64,000 nucleotides of DNA from Thecaphora thlaspeos (GCA_900291925.1 UWYS01000004.1:124001-188000); one strand, 5' to 3'; shown: positions 12,701 through 23,966, numbered from the stretch's first letter. Notes: generated by a model from the sequence alone, not told the origin. A program made the numbers and translations.

Positions 12701-13609
12701 CTGCATGGTGCTTCAACGTTGAGCACAGCGGCTGATGGGGAGAAGGAGAGCCGGCGCTGCAGCACCAGATGGATGGACGAACGGGGAAGAGGAGTGCGAC
12801 GAAGCGCGGTCGCCAGCCGTCAAACAGGGGCGAGACGGGGAGGCCTTTGCAACCCGTTGAAGGGCCTGAAGTGGTGCTGCGAGTGCGGAGAGGGTGAGGT
12901 AGAGTGAAGGTGAGCGAGAGGATGGCGGTAAGTGTGCACGTTGGGAGAGCGAGCCCGGGCGCCTACACGCGCGCTGCTGGCAGAGAGAGGATCTTGTGGG
13001 GCGGCGCGGGGGGGCTTGACCTGGCACTGGCACTGATGCAAGCTAAGCTGGCTGGTGCGCTTGGCGCTGCCTCGCTGGCTCCTCGAGCCGCCTCGCGCGC
13101 TCGATCACCAGCGTACCCTAGATCGGGACTCGGCTCTTGGTGGTTGGGATCGGGTTCTGCTAGCGATCGGCCGGATGGGCGGCGCGGCTGGCGTGCAGCT
13201 ACACTGCCACTTGTACAGTAGCGTACAGTAGCGTACCTAGACGGCTTTGGGTGAGGCTAGGCGGGCGACGCGGGCGACGCGGGCAAGGCGGGCAAGGCGG
13301 GCAAGGCGGTCCTCGATATGGACGCCCTACTGCCTGCTGCCTGCTGCCCGTCCATACTAGCTACCTCTGTATCCGCAGTCGCTCGTGAGCGTCCCTCGCC
13401 GCCTCGACCTTCACTCCTCCTCTCCTCCTCTCCTCCTCTCCTCCTCTCCTCGACGCCACTCTTCCCCTCTGCTCGTCCGCCACCACCACCGCCACCGCTG
13501 CCACCATCATTGATCGTCTCCCCAACCTCCCTTCCGCTTTGCATCCTGCGGCCCACCTGCAAACTCGACCCGCTCCTCTACCCTCGCCCGGCATCCTTTG
13601 CACCGACAG
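12701..13609. promoter_or_regulatory. Divergent promoter region between COP1 and ROT1
   Basis: About 0.9 kb separates two divergently transcribed genes. It holds 9-bp tandem repeats at 13262-13308 (GGGCGACGC twice, then GGGCAAGGC three times), a short repeat of GTACAGTAGC around 13214-13233, and a CT-rich tract with a TCCTCCTC unit at about 13411-13450 shortly upstream of ROT1. CT-rich tracts are common in fungal promoters. No gene was seen. Confidence 0.5.
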
Positions 13610-14549
13610 ATGAGGTCTTTCTTTGCACTCGCCAGCCTTGGCGCTCTCGTCGTCACCCTCGCTTCCTTGCCCTCCGCACGCGCTCAGACCTACGGCATCG
13701 GCGAGCCCAACAACGTCACTTCGCTCGAAGGGACGTGGTGCACTGGCAGCTGCCACGTCGTTACCGGCCTTGAGTTCTACAACCCCATTTCCGAGACCTT
13801 TGCTTATCCCCTCTCCGCTGGCCAGTCCTACAGCTTCACCGATGACGGCCACTGGGAGCAGGCCCTGTACCTCTACAGCACCAACCGTGAGTCCCGCCCA
13901 TCTCCAACGTGCGCGTGCCTCGACGGCCGGCATCCTTGGCCCCTCTCTCCCCGCCCTTCTCGCGCGTTGGGACGACGTCGTCGCCCGCCGAACCTCGTAC
14001 TGATCCTGCCCTCCCTCTCCTCCCTCTTCCCTCCTCCTTCGCTCCCAACGCCAACCAGCGGCCAAGCCGAATTGCGTCTCGGCGCAACTCGTTTGGCAGC
14101 ACGGCACCTACACTCTGAACAGCAACAACACTCTCACGCTCAACGTATTCAAAGGCGATGGACGGCAGCAGATCTCCGATTACTGCGCGCAGATCTCCAA
14201 TGTCGTGCAGCCGTACAACCAAAGGGAAGACATGAGCGGCTTCGAGATCCACCTCGACACCCACTACGGGCAGCCGGCCCACTACCTCAAGCTCTATGAG
14301 TTTGACGGTACGCCCAAGCCCATCATGTGGCAGGTCTACAATCCCCCGCAGATGCTGCCCACCGAGCAACTCCACCAGACTGTGAGTGCAACCGCAGAGC
14401 GCTCATCTGGCGCACTTTGGACCAGGTAGCCTTGCTCAGGGCGCCTTGCCGCTATCTCAGCTTGCACGTCGCTGTCCTCTTCCTCTTCGACTCCATTCCG
14501 ACTAACGCCTTGGTCGCCACAGGTCATCGGGGAGCTCAACAACATATAG
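13610..14549 (+). CDS. ROT1: Rot1-like ER chaperone
   Basis: Three exons, 13610-13886, 14059-14381 and 14523-14549, about 208 aa. Both introns (172 and 141 nt) have GTGAGT donors. The protein opens with a clear signal peptide of about 25 residues ending SARAQ. Family motifs are LEGTWCTGS, YSFTDDGHWEQALY, LVWQHGTYTL, YCAQISNVVQPY, LKLYEFDGTP and YNPPQMLPTE. Rot1 is an essential ER luminal chaperone in yeast, involved in N- and O-glycosylation and cell-wall glucan synthesis. The last exon adds only VIGELNNI before a stop, so this model lacks the C-terminal membrane segment of yeast Rot1. That end is uncertain. The ATG at 13610 is the only one placing the signal peptide at the N-terminus. Confidence 0.85.
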
Positions 14550-15420
14550 ACGCAAGCGCCAGCGGCGTCTGGACAGTCGCCGTATGGATCGGTGTGTGTC
14601 CCGGTGTGCCCGAGGCTCGCCAGTCGTCCTTTGACCTTTACCCATCTCTACGCGACGGCCACCTTTTGCCCCTTCTGCTGCCACTCGGCCCCATCGAAGT
14701 GCGCGCCAAGTACGTTCGATGTACGGACCTTTTGATATCGAATCCCCCCCCCCTGCAACACTTTACCGGACCGCCTTCGCTGCAACTGATCGCCCACCGC
14801 ATGCACGCACGCAAGCACACTCGCTCCTATAGAAGATAGATGTCAAGGATGATGGGTTCCAGCTCGACGATGGTGCCCAGGAGCCTCTATTTGTACATTA
14901 GACGGTCCCCAGCAATCCCACAAGCATGCCTTGGGTCTCTGAGATGCTCTTAGGACGCCGTCGGCATCCCGGAAGGCTTCTACCCGTAAGGCCTAGGCCA
15001 AGGTGGTCTAGGCCTGGTGGTAGCAGCTCCCACGGCGAGTCGGCGACTGACCGCAGCCCGATCGGTCCGATTGCATCGGGCTCAGATCCGATGCGGCCGA
15101 TCGCCAACACCTTCAACCTACATACCTTTCACTTCTCTGATAACACCTCCCACCCATTCCGCCCTCCTCGCTGCCCTCTTTTCCACCACCATCCCGCGCC
15201 TAAGTCGTCCCTCCAGAACTTTTCGCCCACGCTCCCTTTAACTTTTCAAAGGCCCACATCCGCATTACTCGCAAATCTGTCACATACAGAGCAGGTCATT
15301 GAGAGCTCGACATCCGAGTAAGTGCAAGGCGTCGCCATGTCGACCTCTTCTGGGCCCAGCCAGTACCTTTCTCTGACAGCGTGACGAACGTCCCAATTCC
15401 CTTCTACATCAAACAGCAAC
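14550..15420. promoter_or_regulatory. Intergenic region with two stem-loops upstream of the secreted-protein gene
   Basis: No gene is seen. Two inverted repeats stand out: an 11-bp stem (14989-14999 with 15005-15015, 5-base loop, one G-U pair if RNA), and a nested pair (15059-15065 with 15097-15103, and 15073-15079 with 15088-15094) built from CGATCGG and GCATCGG. A pyrimidine-rich stretch at 15120-15250 probably belongs to the promoter or leader of the downstream gene. Confidence 0.45.
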
Positions 15421-15780
15421 ATGAGGCTCGGCAGTGCTTGCTTGCTCGCCGCTTTCATAGTCGCTGTAATCGCCGCGACGGGCGCTTCTTGCGCCCCGCT
15501 TCCCTTTTCCCTGGGCATCTTCGACGAAGGTATGGCTCAGGCTGGCAAGCTCGCCGAAAACGTGTCAAAACTCGACAAGGATGGGTCAGGCAACACCTGG
15601 TCCCCCAAGATGCTCTGTCGACGAGGATTCTTCAGTTGTTTTGAATCATCGAGGTCTAGCAAAGAGAGGACGGCCTCCCAGCTGGGCTATGAGTCCCCTT
15701 ATCGGCGTCCTTATCGACCCCCCACTGGGGCCCAGCCTTTGCCACTGCCGCCATCCGGACCAACTCCCCGGCGGGGCTAA
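15421..15780 (+). CDS. Small secreted proline-rich protein (candidate effector), 119 aa as read
   Basis: The ORF begins with a strong signal peptide (MRLGSACLLAAFIVAVIAA, then TGASCAP). The mature part carries a CRRGFFSC pair of cysteines, a YRRPYRPP stretch and a QPLPLPPSG segment before a TAA at 15778-15780. The same frame stays open after the stop and repeats the proline motif (see next entry), so the product may be longer, spliced or decayed. I do not recognise a family. Secretion signal, small size and cysteines fit the loose definition of a fungal effector candidate, but that is inference. The position between ROT1 and SHQ1 gives no functional hint. Confidence 0.45.
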   Translation: MRLGSACLLAAFIVAVIAATGASCAPLPFSLGIFDEGMAQAGKLAENVSKLDKDGSGNTWSPKMLCRRGFFSCFESSRSSKERTASQLGYESPYRRPYRPPTGAQPLPLPPSGPTPRRG

Positions 15781-16017
15781 ACAACTGAAGACGCATATCC
15801 TCTGCCGACTCCTCCAGCCGAATCTTCCCTGCACCCAACATGGCACAGTTACCCACTGCCCACCCCTCCAGGCGGATCTAGGGATGGGACCATGCGTCCG
15901 CCTTTGGAAGAACATTCCACCACGATCCCCCATTACTCCTGGAAATCCGTTCCTCGACCACCAACAACAACGACGGTTTCCAAAACTCACTACTTCGTTG
16001 AAGAGGCGCCTGAGTGA
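15781..16017 (+). other. Continuation of the secreted-protein frame after the TAA stop
   Basis: In the same frame as the preceding ORF the sequence is open for 78 codons after the stop. It contains AYPLPTPPAESS and SYPLPTPPGGS, close copies of the QPLPLPPSG segment before the stop, and ends VEEAPE at a TGA (16015-16017). Repeats on both sides of a stop suggest either a nonsense mutation or an unrecognised intron removing the TAA. No strong GTGAGT-type donor is visible nearby. Confidence 0.4.
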
Positions 16018-16949
16018 CAGTGACGAACCCCTGGTCAAGGCACTGCTACCGTCCCGTAGCACGACGAGCATCCCAGTCTTCACCATTGCCTTCCACCAAA
16101 GCCATGCCGACCTACCACATTTGTTCCTCCTTAGTCTTGTTCTTCCGCCATATCTGCTTCATTTTGCACGACCAGTTTTCTCATTCCCCTCCCCTCCCTA
16201 TCTCGCTTCCTCCTTCATCCCTAGCTCTCTACCTCTCCCTTGCCTCTCGGCCGTTCACGAATGCTTTCATAGTTCAAGAACGCTTTTACCGCGTTGCACC
16301 GCTCATCCCTCCTCTCACGCCCACCCGGCCCACGTCCGCCTTCCATATCTCCTTTCGGCCTGCGGCCGTCGTCTCGCTCCGCTGCCTGCTCTCTGCGCGC
16401 TTCCGCCTCGCTGTACGTCGTCTTTCGCCGGCAGCCTTCCCAAGCCCGCCACAGCGAATTTTGCGGGCCGGTCGCTTAGCCTGTACGTAGCAATCAGTAG
16501 CTACATTTCGCTCTCTTAGGTGCGTGGCTTGCTCAGGCTGTGAAGCGGTACAGCCAAGTAAGCTCCGCCTCACTAGCAATCTCTTTCGTCATCCCAAGGC
16601 ACTGGTCCATGCACGGCCGTTGAAGGAAAGGAAGACCAGGCCATGGCGCGCACGTGTCCGGCTGCTCCAGCTCCCGACAGGCTGTTGGGGTCCTTGGCCT
16701 TCTGTCAGTGTGCGTGCGCCGAGATGGCGTGAGTGAGGGGAGCCTCGACGCTCTGCGTGGCGATGCGGCGACGAGCGGCCTCGGAAGTCGGATGCAAGCC
16801 TCTTTGCTCCACTTTTTGGATGGGCATTTTATTTCTTCAGCGCTGCGCACTCACACTGGCGGCGGCAGATTCTTGTCTGTTTCGACCTCACACCATCATC
16901 CATCATCCATCATCTCTCATCTCTCCATCGCTCCCTGCTGGCAGTCAAC
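16018..16949. promoter_or_regulatory. Intergenic region upstream of SHQ1
   Basis: The first half is pyrimidine-rich (long C/T stretches at 16100-16450). The open frames through it have Ser/Pro/Leu-rich translations with no recognisable domain. The SHQ1 promoter should lie in the last few hundred bases. Short ATCATCC repeats occur at about 16890-16925. Confidence 0.4.
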
Positions 16950-18383
16950 ATGGACGGCTTCCAGGTCCCGCCTTACACCCTCGAGCAGACAGAGACCTCG
17001 GTCTCCATCACCATCACCCTCCCTCGCACCGCCTCTGCACCACCACCGTCGCCCGGGAAGATGGCAGTTTCGTCCCCTATCTTTGCCTTCCACTGCGATG
17101 ACCACTACCTTCCCCTCGTCTTCCCATCTGCCCTTGTCACTCCTTCCTGCACCGACGTCGAGCCAGCATCTACCACTGATGACCGAGCCATATACATCCT
17201 CACCCTGCTCAAAGGGTCGCAAGGCATGTGGCAAGGGCTTGATGCGCTTCAACCCCAGCTGATGCCCGAAGAAGTGCTCGGCGTCATGGAGAGTGATATC
17301 GAGGCAAATTGCGGCATGTTTGCCCCGTCGTCTGCATCAGCTTCGACCGAGGCTGTGCATCAAGGTGTGCAGGGCATGCTTAACAAGAGCCTCAAGAGCG
17401 CAGGCTTGATCGACCTCGACGCCCCCGCGCCTCTATCCGCTGCATCTTCGGTCGTCCCTCCTGCATTGTCAACATCCGTGCCAGCGCTACCCTCTATGGA
17501 AGTTCAGCCAGCAAGGTACAGCTATGGATTCGGGAACCGCTTCTCGGGACCCTTCCTCGGCGGCGCAGAGATCGACGTCCGCAACATCCTCGAAGTCGCC
17601 GCTCCGTCCAGCCTTGCGCCCGACGTACGCTCCGCGCAGGCAGAGGCATGGGAAAATGACCGGTGGGACGAGGGCATCTATCTCGATAACTTCCTCGACT
17701 TTGACGGCGAGCTAGCCGCTCTGGTCTCCTCCCGTCGCCCTCCCGCCGCCGTGGCGAGCAGGTCAACGTCAGGAGGGCAGAGCGACAAGCTGGACGGCGA
17801 GGCGACCTCCCTCCTCCTTCAGCTCCTGTTTGGCTTCCTCTACGAGCTTCAGACGAATCACGGCGAAACGACGGTCGAATCCAGCTGGACGATTGCAAAG
17901 CTGTCGCGTACGCTCTGCTCCTTCTCCTTTCCGCCGCCTCTGTCGACCGACTCGGAGGAAGCGGGGACGCAGGTGGGCCTGCATGCGACACTACGTGCAA
18001 TCCTGCGCAGAGCGCTCGTCGTACCGCTCTACCGTCACTGGCAGCTTAGCCTGGTCGTCCTCTCCGAGCTGGTCAACACCCTCAGAGGCGGCAGGGCGGC
18101 CGTCTTGCCCGTCCTAGCATCCATTTCGGATCTCTTTGCTTCTGAACCCGTCGGCACCGCCGTGCTGTCCAGGCTGGACGACGTCTGGATCCGCCCGCTC
18201 TCCCAGACAGTTGCCGCCCTCGACGATGACGGCGCCCTCGTGGCGCTTGCTGACCGCGTCCAGGGGCTGCTCAACGGCGGCAGCTTGTCAAAGGAGCTCG
18301 TAGGAGGCGAGGAGTGGGACCTCGAAGTCAGCGAGCAGGCCGCCAGGATGGCAGTCGACGAGGGTGAAGGCGGTTTTGTCTAG
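16950..18383 (+). CDS. SHQ1: H/ACA ribonucleoprotein assembly factor Shq1
   Basis: Single-exon gene of 477 aa. The N-terminal 110 residues form a CS (p23-like) domain, with paired beta-strand stretches such as VSITITLP and AIYILTLLKG. The Shq1-specific domain follows from about residue 185: YSYGFGNRFSGPF, ENDRWDEGIYLDNFLD, then an all-helical part with LLLQLLFGFLYELQTNHGE and SSWTIAKLSRTLCSF. Shq1 is known to bind the pseudouridine synthase Cbf5/dyskerin as an RNA mimic before H/ACA snoRNP assembly. A low-complexity Ala/Ser/Pro linker near residues 120-180 separates the domains. The length fits the family. Confidence 0.9.
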   Translation: MDGFQVPPYTLEQTETSVSITITLPRTASAPPPSPGKMAVSSPIFAFHCDDHYLPLVFPSALVTPSCTDVEPASTTDDRAIYILTLLKGSQGMWQGLDALQPQLMPEEVLGVMESDIEANCGMFAPSSASASTEAVHQGVQGMLNKSLKSAGLIDLDAPAPLSAASSVVPPALSTSVPALPSMEVQPARYSYGFGNRFSGPFLGGAEIDVRNILEVAAPSSLAPDVRSAQAEAWENDRWDEGIYLDNFLDFDGELAALVSSRRPPAAVASRSTSGGQSDKLDGEATSLLLQLLFGFLYELQTNHGETTVESSWTIAKLSRTLCSFSFPPPLSTDSEEAGTQVGLHATLRAILRRALVVPLYRHWQLSLVVLSELVNTLRGGRAAVLPVLASISDLFASEPVGTAVLSRLDDVWIRPLSQTVAALDDDGALVALADRVQGLLNGGSLSKELVGGEEWDLEVSEQAARMAVDEGEGGFV

Positions 18384-18536
18384 TAGATGATGCTGAAGCG
18401 GCTTCGTTATCTGTCATTGTACGTGAGTTCGTCGTTGTAATGGAGAGTAACCATCTACAGACGTCTATCTATCTTCGTAATGGAGCGAGAGTGGCCACGA
18501 CGTCGATGCCGTCAAAGCCGCCTCTTGTCGCCGCTC

Positions 18537-18713
18537 TCATTCGAGATCGCGAATCAACAGGCAGCTGAGCGATCCGAGCAGGCCGGCGGCAAAGAGGACA
18601 ACCCAGATCAACTGGCCGCCGAGCAGGTTCTGCGCAACACTAAGGACGAACAGCGTCGAGGCCACGTAGGGTCCAATGGCTCTAGTGATGCTAGCAGACA
18701 TCTGCGCCAGGCT
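18537..18713 (-). pseudogene. Last exon of a major facilitator superfamily (MFS) transporter, remainder missing
   Basis: An open 58-codon stretch, preceded on the minus strand by a CT-rich tract and CCCGCAG acceptor, reads SLAQMSASITRAIGPY then STLFVLSVAQNLLGGQLIW, and ends in IRDLE and a TGA. This matches the closing transmembrane helices of DHA1-type MFS transporters, which often carry a LAQxxASxxRxxGP motif. No upstream exon was found. About 170 bases upstream begins the relic of a different permease. It is therefore most likely the surviving 3' exon of a deleted gene. The family assignment is from memory of the motif. Confidence 0.6.
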
Positions 18714-18882
18714 CTGCGGGTGCCGCGAGCGGCGAGCACGAGAGAGAGAGAGAGAGTATCATCCAAGAGCCCTTTACGGTTGTAGCCACATCCTTCCGAG
18801 GTATCTTGCCTATCTGGTGAGGACTTCTACGCTTCTTTCCGGGTCAAGACGCAGCTGAGGCACAGTTTGTCGAGGCGGAGCC

Positions 18883-19480
18883 TCACCGTCCAACTAGCCT
18901 CCTCTCAATCAGTCGCAGCGCCGGGTAGAGCAGCGCAGCGAGGCCCAGGCCGGCCTCGAAGCTGAGGCCGCCTACCTTTTCGGCGATCGGCCTGATGAAC
19001 CACACCTGGTCGAGGCACGGCACCACCAGCCCCAACGTCAGCACGCTCGCTGCGATCGCCGACACGCCGAGCGGTAGCAGGTCGAGCCTGTTCCAGAGGC
19101 TGAGATCGTAGCTCTCCCACCGCCCCCTCCGGACGACCAGGTGGTCGGTCAGCACCACCGAGACGTACAGCGACGACCAGTAACCCAGCACCGCGGTAAA
19201 GTTCGAGAGCGTCGTGTAGAAGCGCGACGCCCCGACAATCGCCAGCGGCAAGAAGATGGCCGTCGCAAAGAGCGGCCAGAGATGGTGTTGAGGATACAGT
19301 AGCCCAGCATCGAGGCGGCATGGAGGAGGCAGATGATGCTGGCGCCGACCAGGCCTCGCTGTTCCTCTCCTCTGGCTGGAGCGGGCGGATGCCTATGCTC
19401 TCGACGTTCGCCTTGCTGAGGGTGAGAGAGAGGCGGTCGAAGTAGTGCAGCAACGAGTCCTTTGCCGAAGAAGAGATCAA
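18883..19480 (-). pseudogene. Relic of an NCS1-type purine-cytosine permease (Fcy2-like)
   Basis: Three pieces of one permease family lie in different frames. The N-terminal part (about 19360-19450) reads LSKANVESIGIRPLQPEERN. A helix piece (about 19280-19340) reads GASIICLLHAASMLGYCILN. The C-terminal part (18883-19265) reads PLAIVGASRFYTTLSNF, LGYWSSLYVSVVLTDHLVV, LVVPCLDQVWFIRPIAEK and ends IERRLVGR, the natural end of Fcy2-like permeases. A working protein has about 500 residues and 12 helices; most of the middle is missing and at least two frameshifts separate the pieces. These permeases import purines and cytosine with protons in fungi. The gene is dead. Confidence 0.75.
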
Positions 19481-19520
19481 AGGAAGCGTCCGAGCTGGCC
19501 GGGAGAGTGCCGCCTGCCAC

Positions 19521-20108
19521 GGGTCTTACGCCACAAGGCTTGCTCAGACGGACGAGTCACAGATGAGATCTCTCTCGAAGACTCTCCTTCGCCGACAGGG
19601 ATGCCCGCGTCCCCCACCATCTCTGCGCGGCGGGACGACGTCGGCCCTCAGTTGATGCGATCCCCGGAAGGCTCCCTTCCATCCTCATCCTCATCCTCAT
19701 CCTCATCCCCATCCCCATCCCCATCCGATCCCGTCCCGTCCCGTCCCGTCCCATCCCTCTGCTCCGTAACTATGCCACAATAGGTCTTCTCCGCATCAAG
19801 TTTGGTTTTGTTCTATCAACGTAGCTTTCGGCCCATTTTGCAGGGTCCGGAGTCATAGTCTGGCCAGGCTTTTCCCATGGTTGCGTTTGCCGGCTCTTTG
19901 AGGCTCAGGCCATCTCTTCGACATCTCCACGACGACAGCCAAACGGCCACTCTGCAACCCAATCGCGCCTTTGCTGTCACTCGAGAGAGCCATGGAGGAT
20001 TGACGCTGGGCGTAAATGTAGTCGTCGGATCGGCTCAGGTATACAGGAATACGCTATAGCTAGCTCCTCGACGCTCGCCCGAAGAGATACATACCGTTTC
20101 CCCTCCGT
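19521..20108. other. Intergenic stretch with a hexamer/pentamer microsatellite
   Basis: No gene is seen. A compound simple repeat occupies about 19681-19757: ATCCTC four times, ATCCCC three times, then GTCCC units. The rest is the region downstream of the dynamitin gene. Confidence 0.5.
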
Positions 20109-21988
20109 CTACGATGATGGTGATGACGACGACGACGACAGCTTCTCCATCCGTCCCGTCAGACTCGCGATCCTCTCCTCGAGGCTAGCCAGGTTGGTCT
20201 GCATTCTCTCGCTGTTCTCTCCCATGCTCTTCTCAAGACTGTCCATCATCTCGCTCGCCTCCTTGTCCTCTTTGTCGTGCAGCTGCTTGCGCTTCTCTAG
20301 CTCGTCGAGCGTCTTTGCAAAGTGGACAGACGACGCGTGCAGGTCCGACAGCGACATCATCCGTCCGAGTAGCGTGGGGATCAGAGGCAGAAGCAGATCC
20401 AAGCGTTGAGAGACGGTAAAGAGCTGGTTGAGCTTCGTCACTTCGTCGGGCGTCAGACCGCGGTGATCGCTGTTGCCGCCACCGCCCGCGCCACCTGCCG
20501 CTGTCGTTGTCGCCGAGGATGAAAAGATGCCGTGCTTGTGGTCACTGCCGCTGCCAAGGCTCAGCGGTAGAGTGCCGCCGTTGCCGCTCCCGAGCAGCTT
20601 CTGCTTTGAGTCCTGCACGCGGTCCAGCTCGGTCACCAGCACCTTGACCCGTCGGCTGATGGCGTCGAGGTGACGCGGCTGGCTGAGCAGCTGCAGCTGC
20701 TGCTCCAGCCTGCTCAGCGTCGGCAGGATCGGCTTGGGGGCGGCTTTGCTCTGCGTCGGTCAGGCGTCGAGGGTCGAGGCGTCAGCATCGCCTCTCTTCT
20801 GATATTCTGTCGTCGGGTCGTCTCTGTCGAGCGCCCGCAGGGCACACTCACCTCGTCCAGCATCGCCTCGTTGACGCCCAGCGCTTCCTCTAGCTCCGCC
20901 AGTCGGCGGTCCAGTGCGCCGATGTCGGACGCCGAGGTGGACGGCTTGTTGTCATAGTGAGTCGAGGCTGGCTGCTCGGCAGCTTCCGCGGGTCCATCCG
21001 CTGTTGTGCCAGAGGCCGAGGCCCTCATCGCGGCAGCCGGATCGGTCAGCTTCTGTAGCAGGCTCTTTGTCTGCGCCTCCCACGCCGCCCTGGTCTTGGT
21101 CGTCGAGGCGGCGTCTGCAGCGTTCGAGCCCGAGGAGTCAAGCTGCGCCAATTGCGATCGAAGGATCCTGAGCTGAGAGAGGAGCTCCGACAGCGGTACT
21201 TCCTCGTCCGCTTTGCTCCCGGAGGCGGCGGCGGCATCCGCCTGCGGGGGCTCGCCCGCCACCGCGCCGTCCTTTTGGCCTCCCCCAGCGACGGCAGCGT
21301 CGCTGCTCTCTGACGCTTGGGCGATCTCGTCCTCCAGCAAGCTTGCTTCGAACTTGAGCCTCCTCACTCGGTCCGCCAGGCTCTCGCAAGCGTGGTCATT
21401 CCGCTCCGTGCTGGCGCCCCCGCCGAGCTGGTACGTGCTTGTAGAGATGCCGGCATCACGACCGCGTCTGACGCCGCTACTAAGGTTTCCCGCCTCGCAC
21501 CTTCTGACGTTCCTCTTCAGCTTGTCCGAGAAGTCGGCAGAGCTACCATCGAGCTCGACGGCATTCCGGAACTTCTTGTCCGCCTCAAACTGCTTCAGTG
21601 ATGCCCTCTCGATCTCGGCTGACTGGATCTCGATGCGCGGCGCCGCTTTCGTCCACCCACGCGGCACCTTACGGATCTTGTAGGGTGTATCGTCGTCGGA
21701 AGACTCGAACGATTCGTCCGACTGCGACTCGAACGAGTAGCCGCCGTCGTCGTCCTCTTCTTCGTCATCGTCGGCGTCGGCTGCACCGGCCGTCTTGCGT
21801 CCTTCGTTGTCGTAGTCGCCCTTTCTGCTAGGCTTGATCTTCCGGCGGCGCGCTTTGACGACACACGGGGTCTCGTAGACGTCAGGTGCGGTGATGTCGA
21901 CGTCAGGCAGGTTGGCGTACTTATGGCGTGCCGGCAGCGCCGAGGGCGGTATCGACGAGGTGGAGGCTGCTCGATCGAAGGACGACAT
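20109..21988 (-). CDS. DCTN2: Dynactin subunit 2 (dynamitin, p50)
   Basis: Two exons, 21988-20852 and 20750-20109, joined over a 101-nt intron (donor GTGAGT, acceptor CAG, phase 0); 592 aa. The N-terminus KYANLPDVDITAPDVYET is the dynamitin signature. The join gives NEAMLDE followed by SKAAPKPILPTLSRLEQQL, matching the conserved p50 core. The remainder is coiled-coil rich, including a C-terminal heptad stretch (EERIASLTGRMEKL). Dynamitin forms the shoulder of dynactin, linking the Arp1 filament to p150Glued for dynein transport; the yeast counterpart is Jnm1. At 592 aa it is longer than animal p50 (about 400), because of acidic and Ala/Ser-rich inserts. Confidence 0.88.
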
Positions 21989-22551
21989 GATGGCTGGCGG
22001 TCGAAGTCGGCGGCGATTGCGCGCACAAGTGGGGTAGGTCGGGAGATGCGATGGAATGGTCGAACGCTGGAGTTCCGTTGCCAGGAGGGAAGAAGGGGGT
22101 GGTTTGGGTGGTAGTAGGTGGCGATGGAGGATGGCATCAGTGGCGCAGTGAGCATGCGCGTGGAGCGGTGTGCGCGCTCAGAATTGCCGCTCGGGCCCCC
22201 AAATTCTCGCGCGCCGGGGCCGAGCGTGGGGCGGGCGAGAGTGTTGGTCTTTTCCTCTCCACCCGGCCGAGTTCGCACAGGCTGCCTGGGAGATAGATGG
22301 GTACAAGGCCCAAACGACAGAGATGTCCTTCTTATCAACCTCTCCCGCATCCTTCGCTGCCATCACCACCCTCGTTCAACACGCACGCATACAGACCGAC
22401 CGCATACATGCATTCCAGGGGCGACGCGGGATGCGCGCATAGCTTCTGCAAGGCCGTCCGCCGGGGAGATGAGGTTAGTTTGGCAAGATGTTAGGTCTAC
22501 GCTCCTGCTTGTACCGCAGAGACGGCGGCGAGTCTGGTGCACGGACGACAT
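21989..22551. promoter_or_regulatory. Upstream region of the dynamitin gene
   Basis: The gap lies between the dynamitin start and the stop of the UMP/CMP kinase gene, both minus strand. No gene or clear repeat is seen. It should hold the dynamitin promoter and the 3' UTR of the kinase. Confidence 0.4.
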
Positions 22552-23561
<1,010 letters not shown>

Positions 23562-23630
23562 CTACGAAGAAGAGAGGAGCGGACGGGGGCGGAGTAGGTC
23601 CTAGTGGCGGTGACGAAGAAAGCCTCGTCT

Positions 23631-23966
23631 CTACTGGGGCTCCTGGGACCTGGGCGGGATGAGGGGATTCGGGTGCGGGATGCGCTTCTCTCGGAGGTGC
23701 TTTTCCGGGTCAGTGTGGCGCCTCTGCACGATGCAGGCAAAAGTGCCAAAGGCAAAGAGGACTAGAGCGGCGAAGCCTAGGGGGCTTGGGTGGTTTGAGC
23801 CGGGCTTGGCTGGCTTGTTCGAGTAGCCGCGGCGGTTGATCTGACGCTGGACTGCAGGTGAAGGGGTGCGAGCGGCGGGGATGACGGTGGTGGTGACGGT
23901 GGTGGTGACGGTGGTGGTGGACCTGGCGATGAAGGCTGCAGCAGTGGTACGGCCGAGCGCTGGCAT
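23631..23966 (-). CDS. Small mitochondrial single-pass membrane protein (uncharacterised), 111 aa
   Basis: From the ATG at 23966 the product has a basic, Ser/Thr-rich, acid-free N-terminus ending NRRGYSNKP, which looks like a mitochondrial presequence with an R-x-Y|S type cleavage site. One transmembrane helix follows (GFAALVLFAFGTFACIVQ), then a basic tail with HTDPEKHLREKRIPHP. I do not recognise the family. Size and layout resemble small inner-membrane respiratory or assembly subunits. The longer upstream frame reads through an AGGAG repeat and is probably leader. It shares a divergent promoter with the FAM32A-like gene. Confidence 0.6.
   Translation of the reverse strand: MPALGRTTAAAFIARSTTTVTTTVTTTVIPAARTPSPAVQRQINRRGYSNKPAKPGSNHPSPLGFAALVLFAFGTFACIVQRRHTDPEKHLREKRIPHPNPLIPPRSQEPQ

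Noticed and set aside
15581..16519. 312-codon plus-strand frame
   Set aside because: Ser/Pro/Leu-rich reading of a pyrimidine tract, overlapping the secreted-protein frame that carries a signal peptide and repeats.
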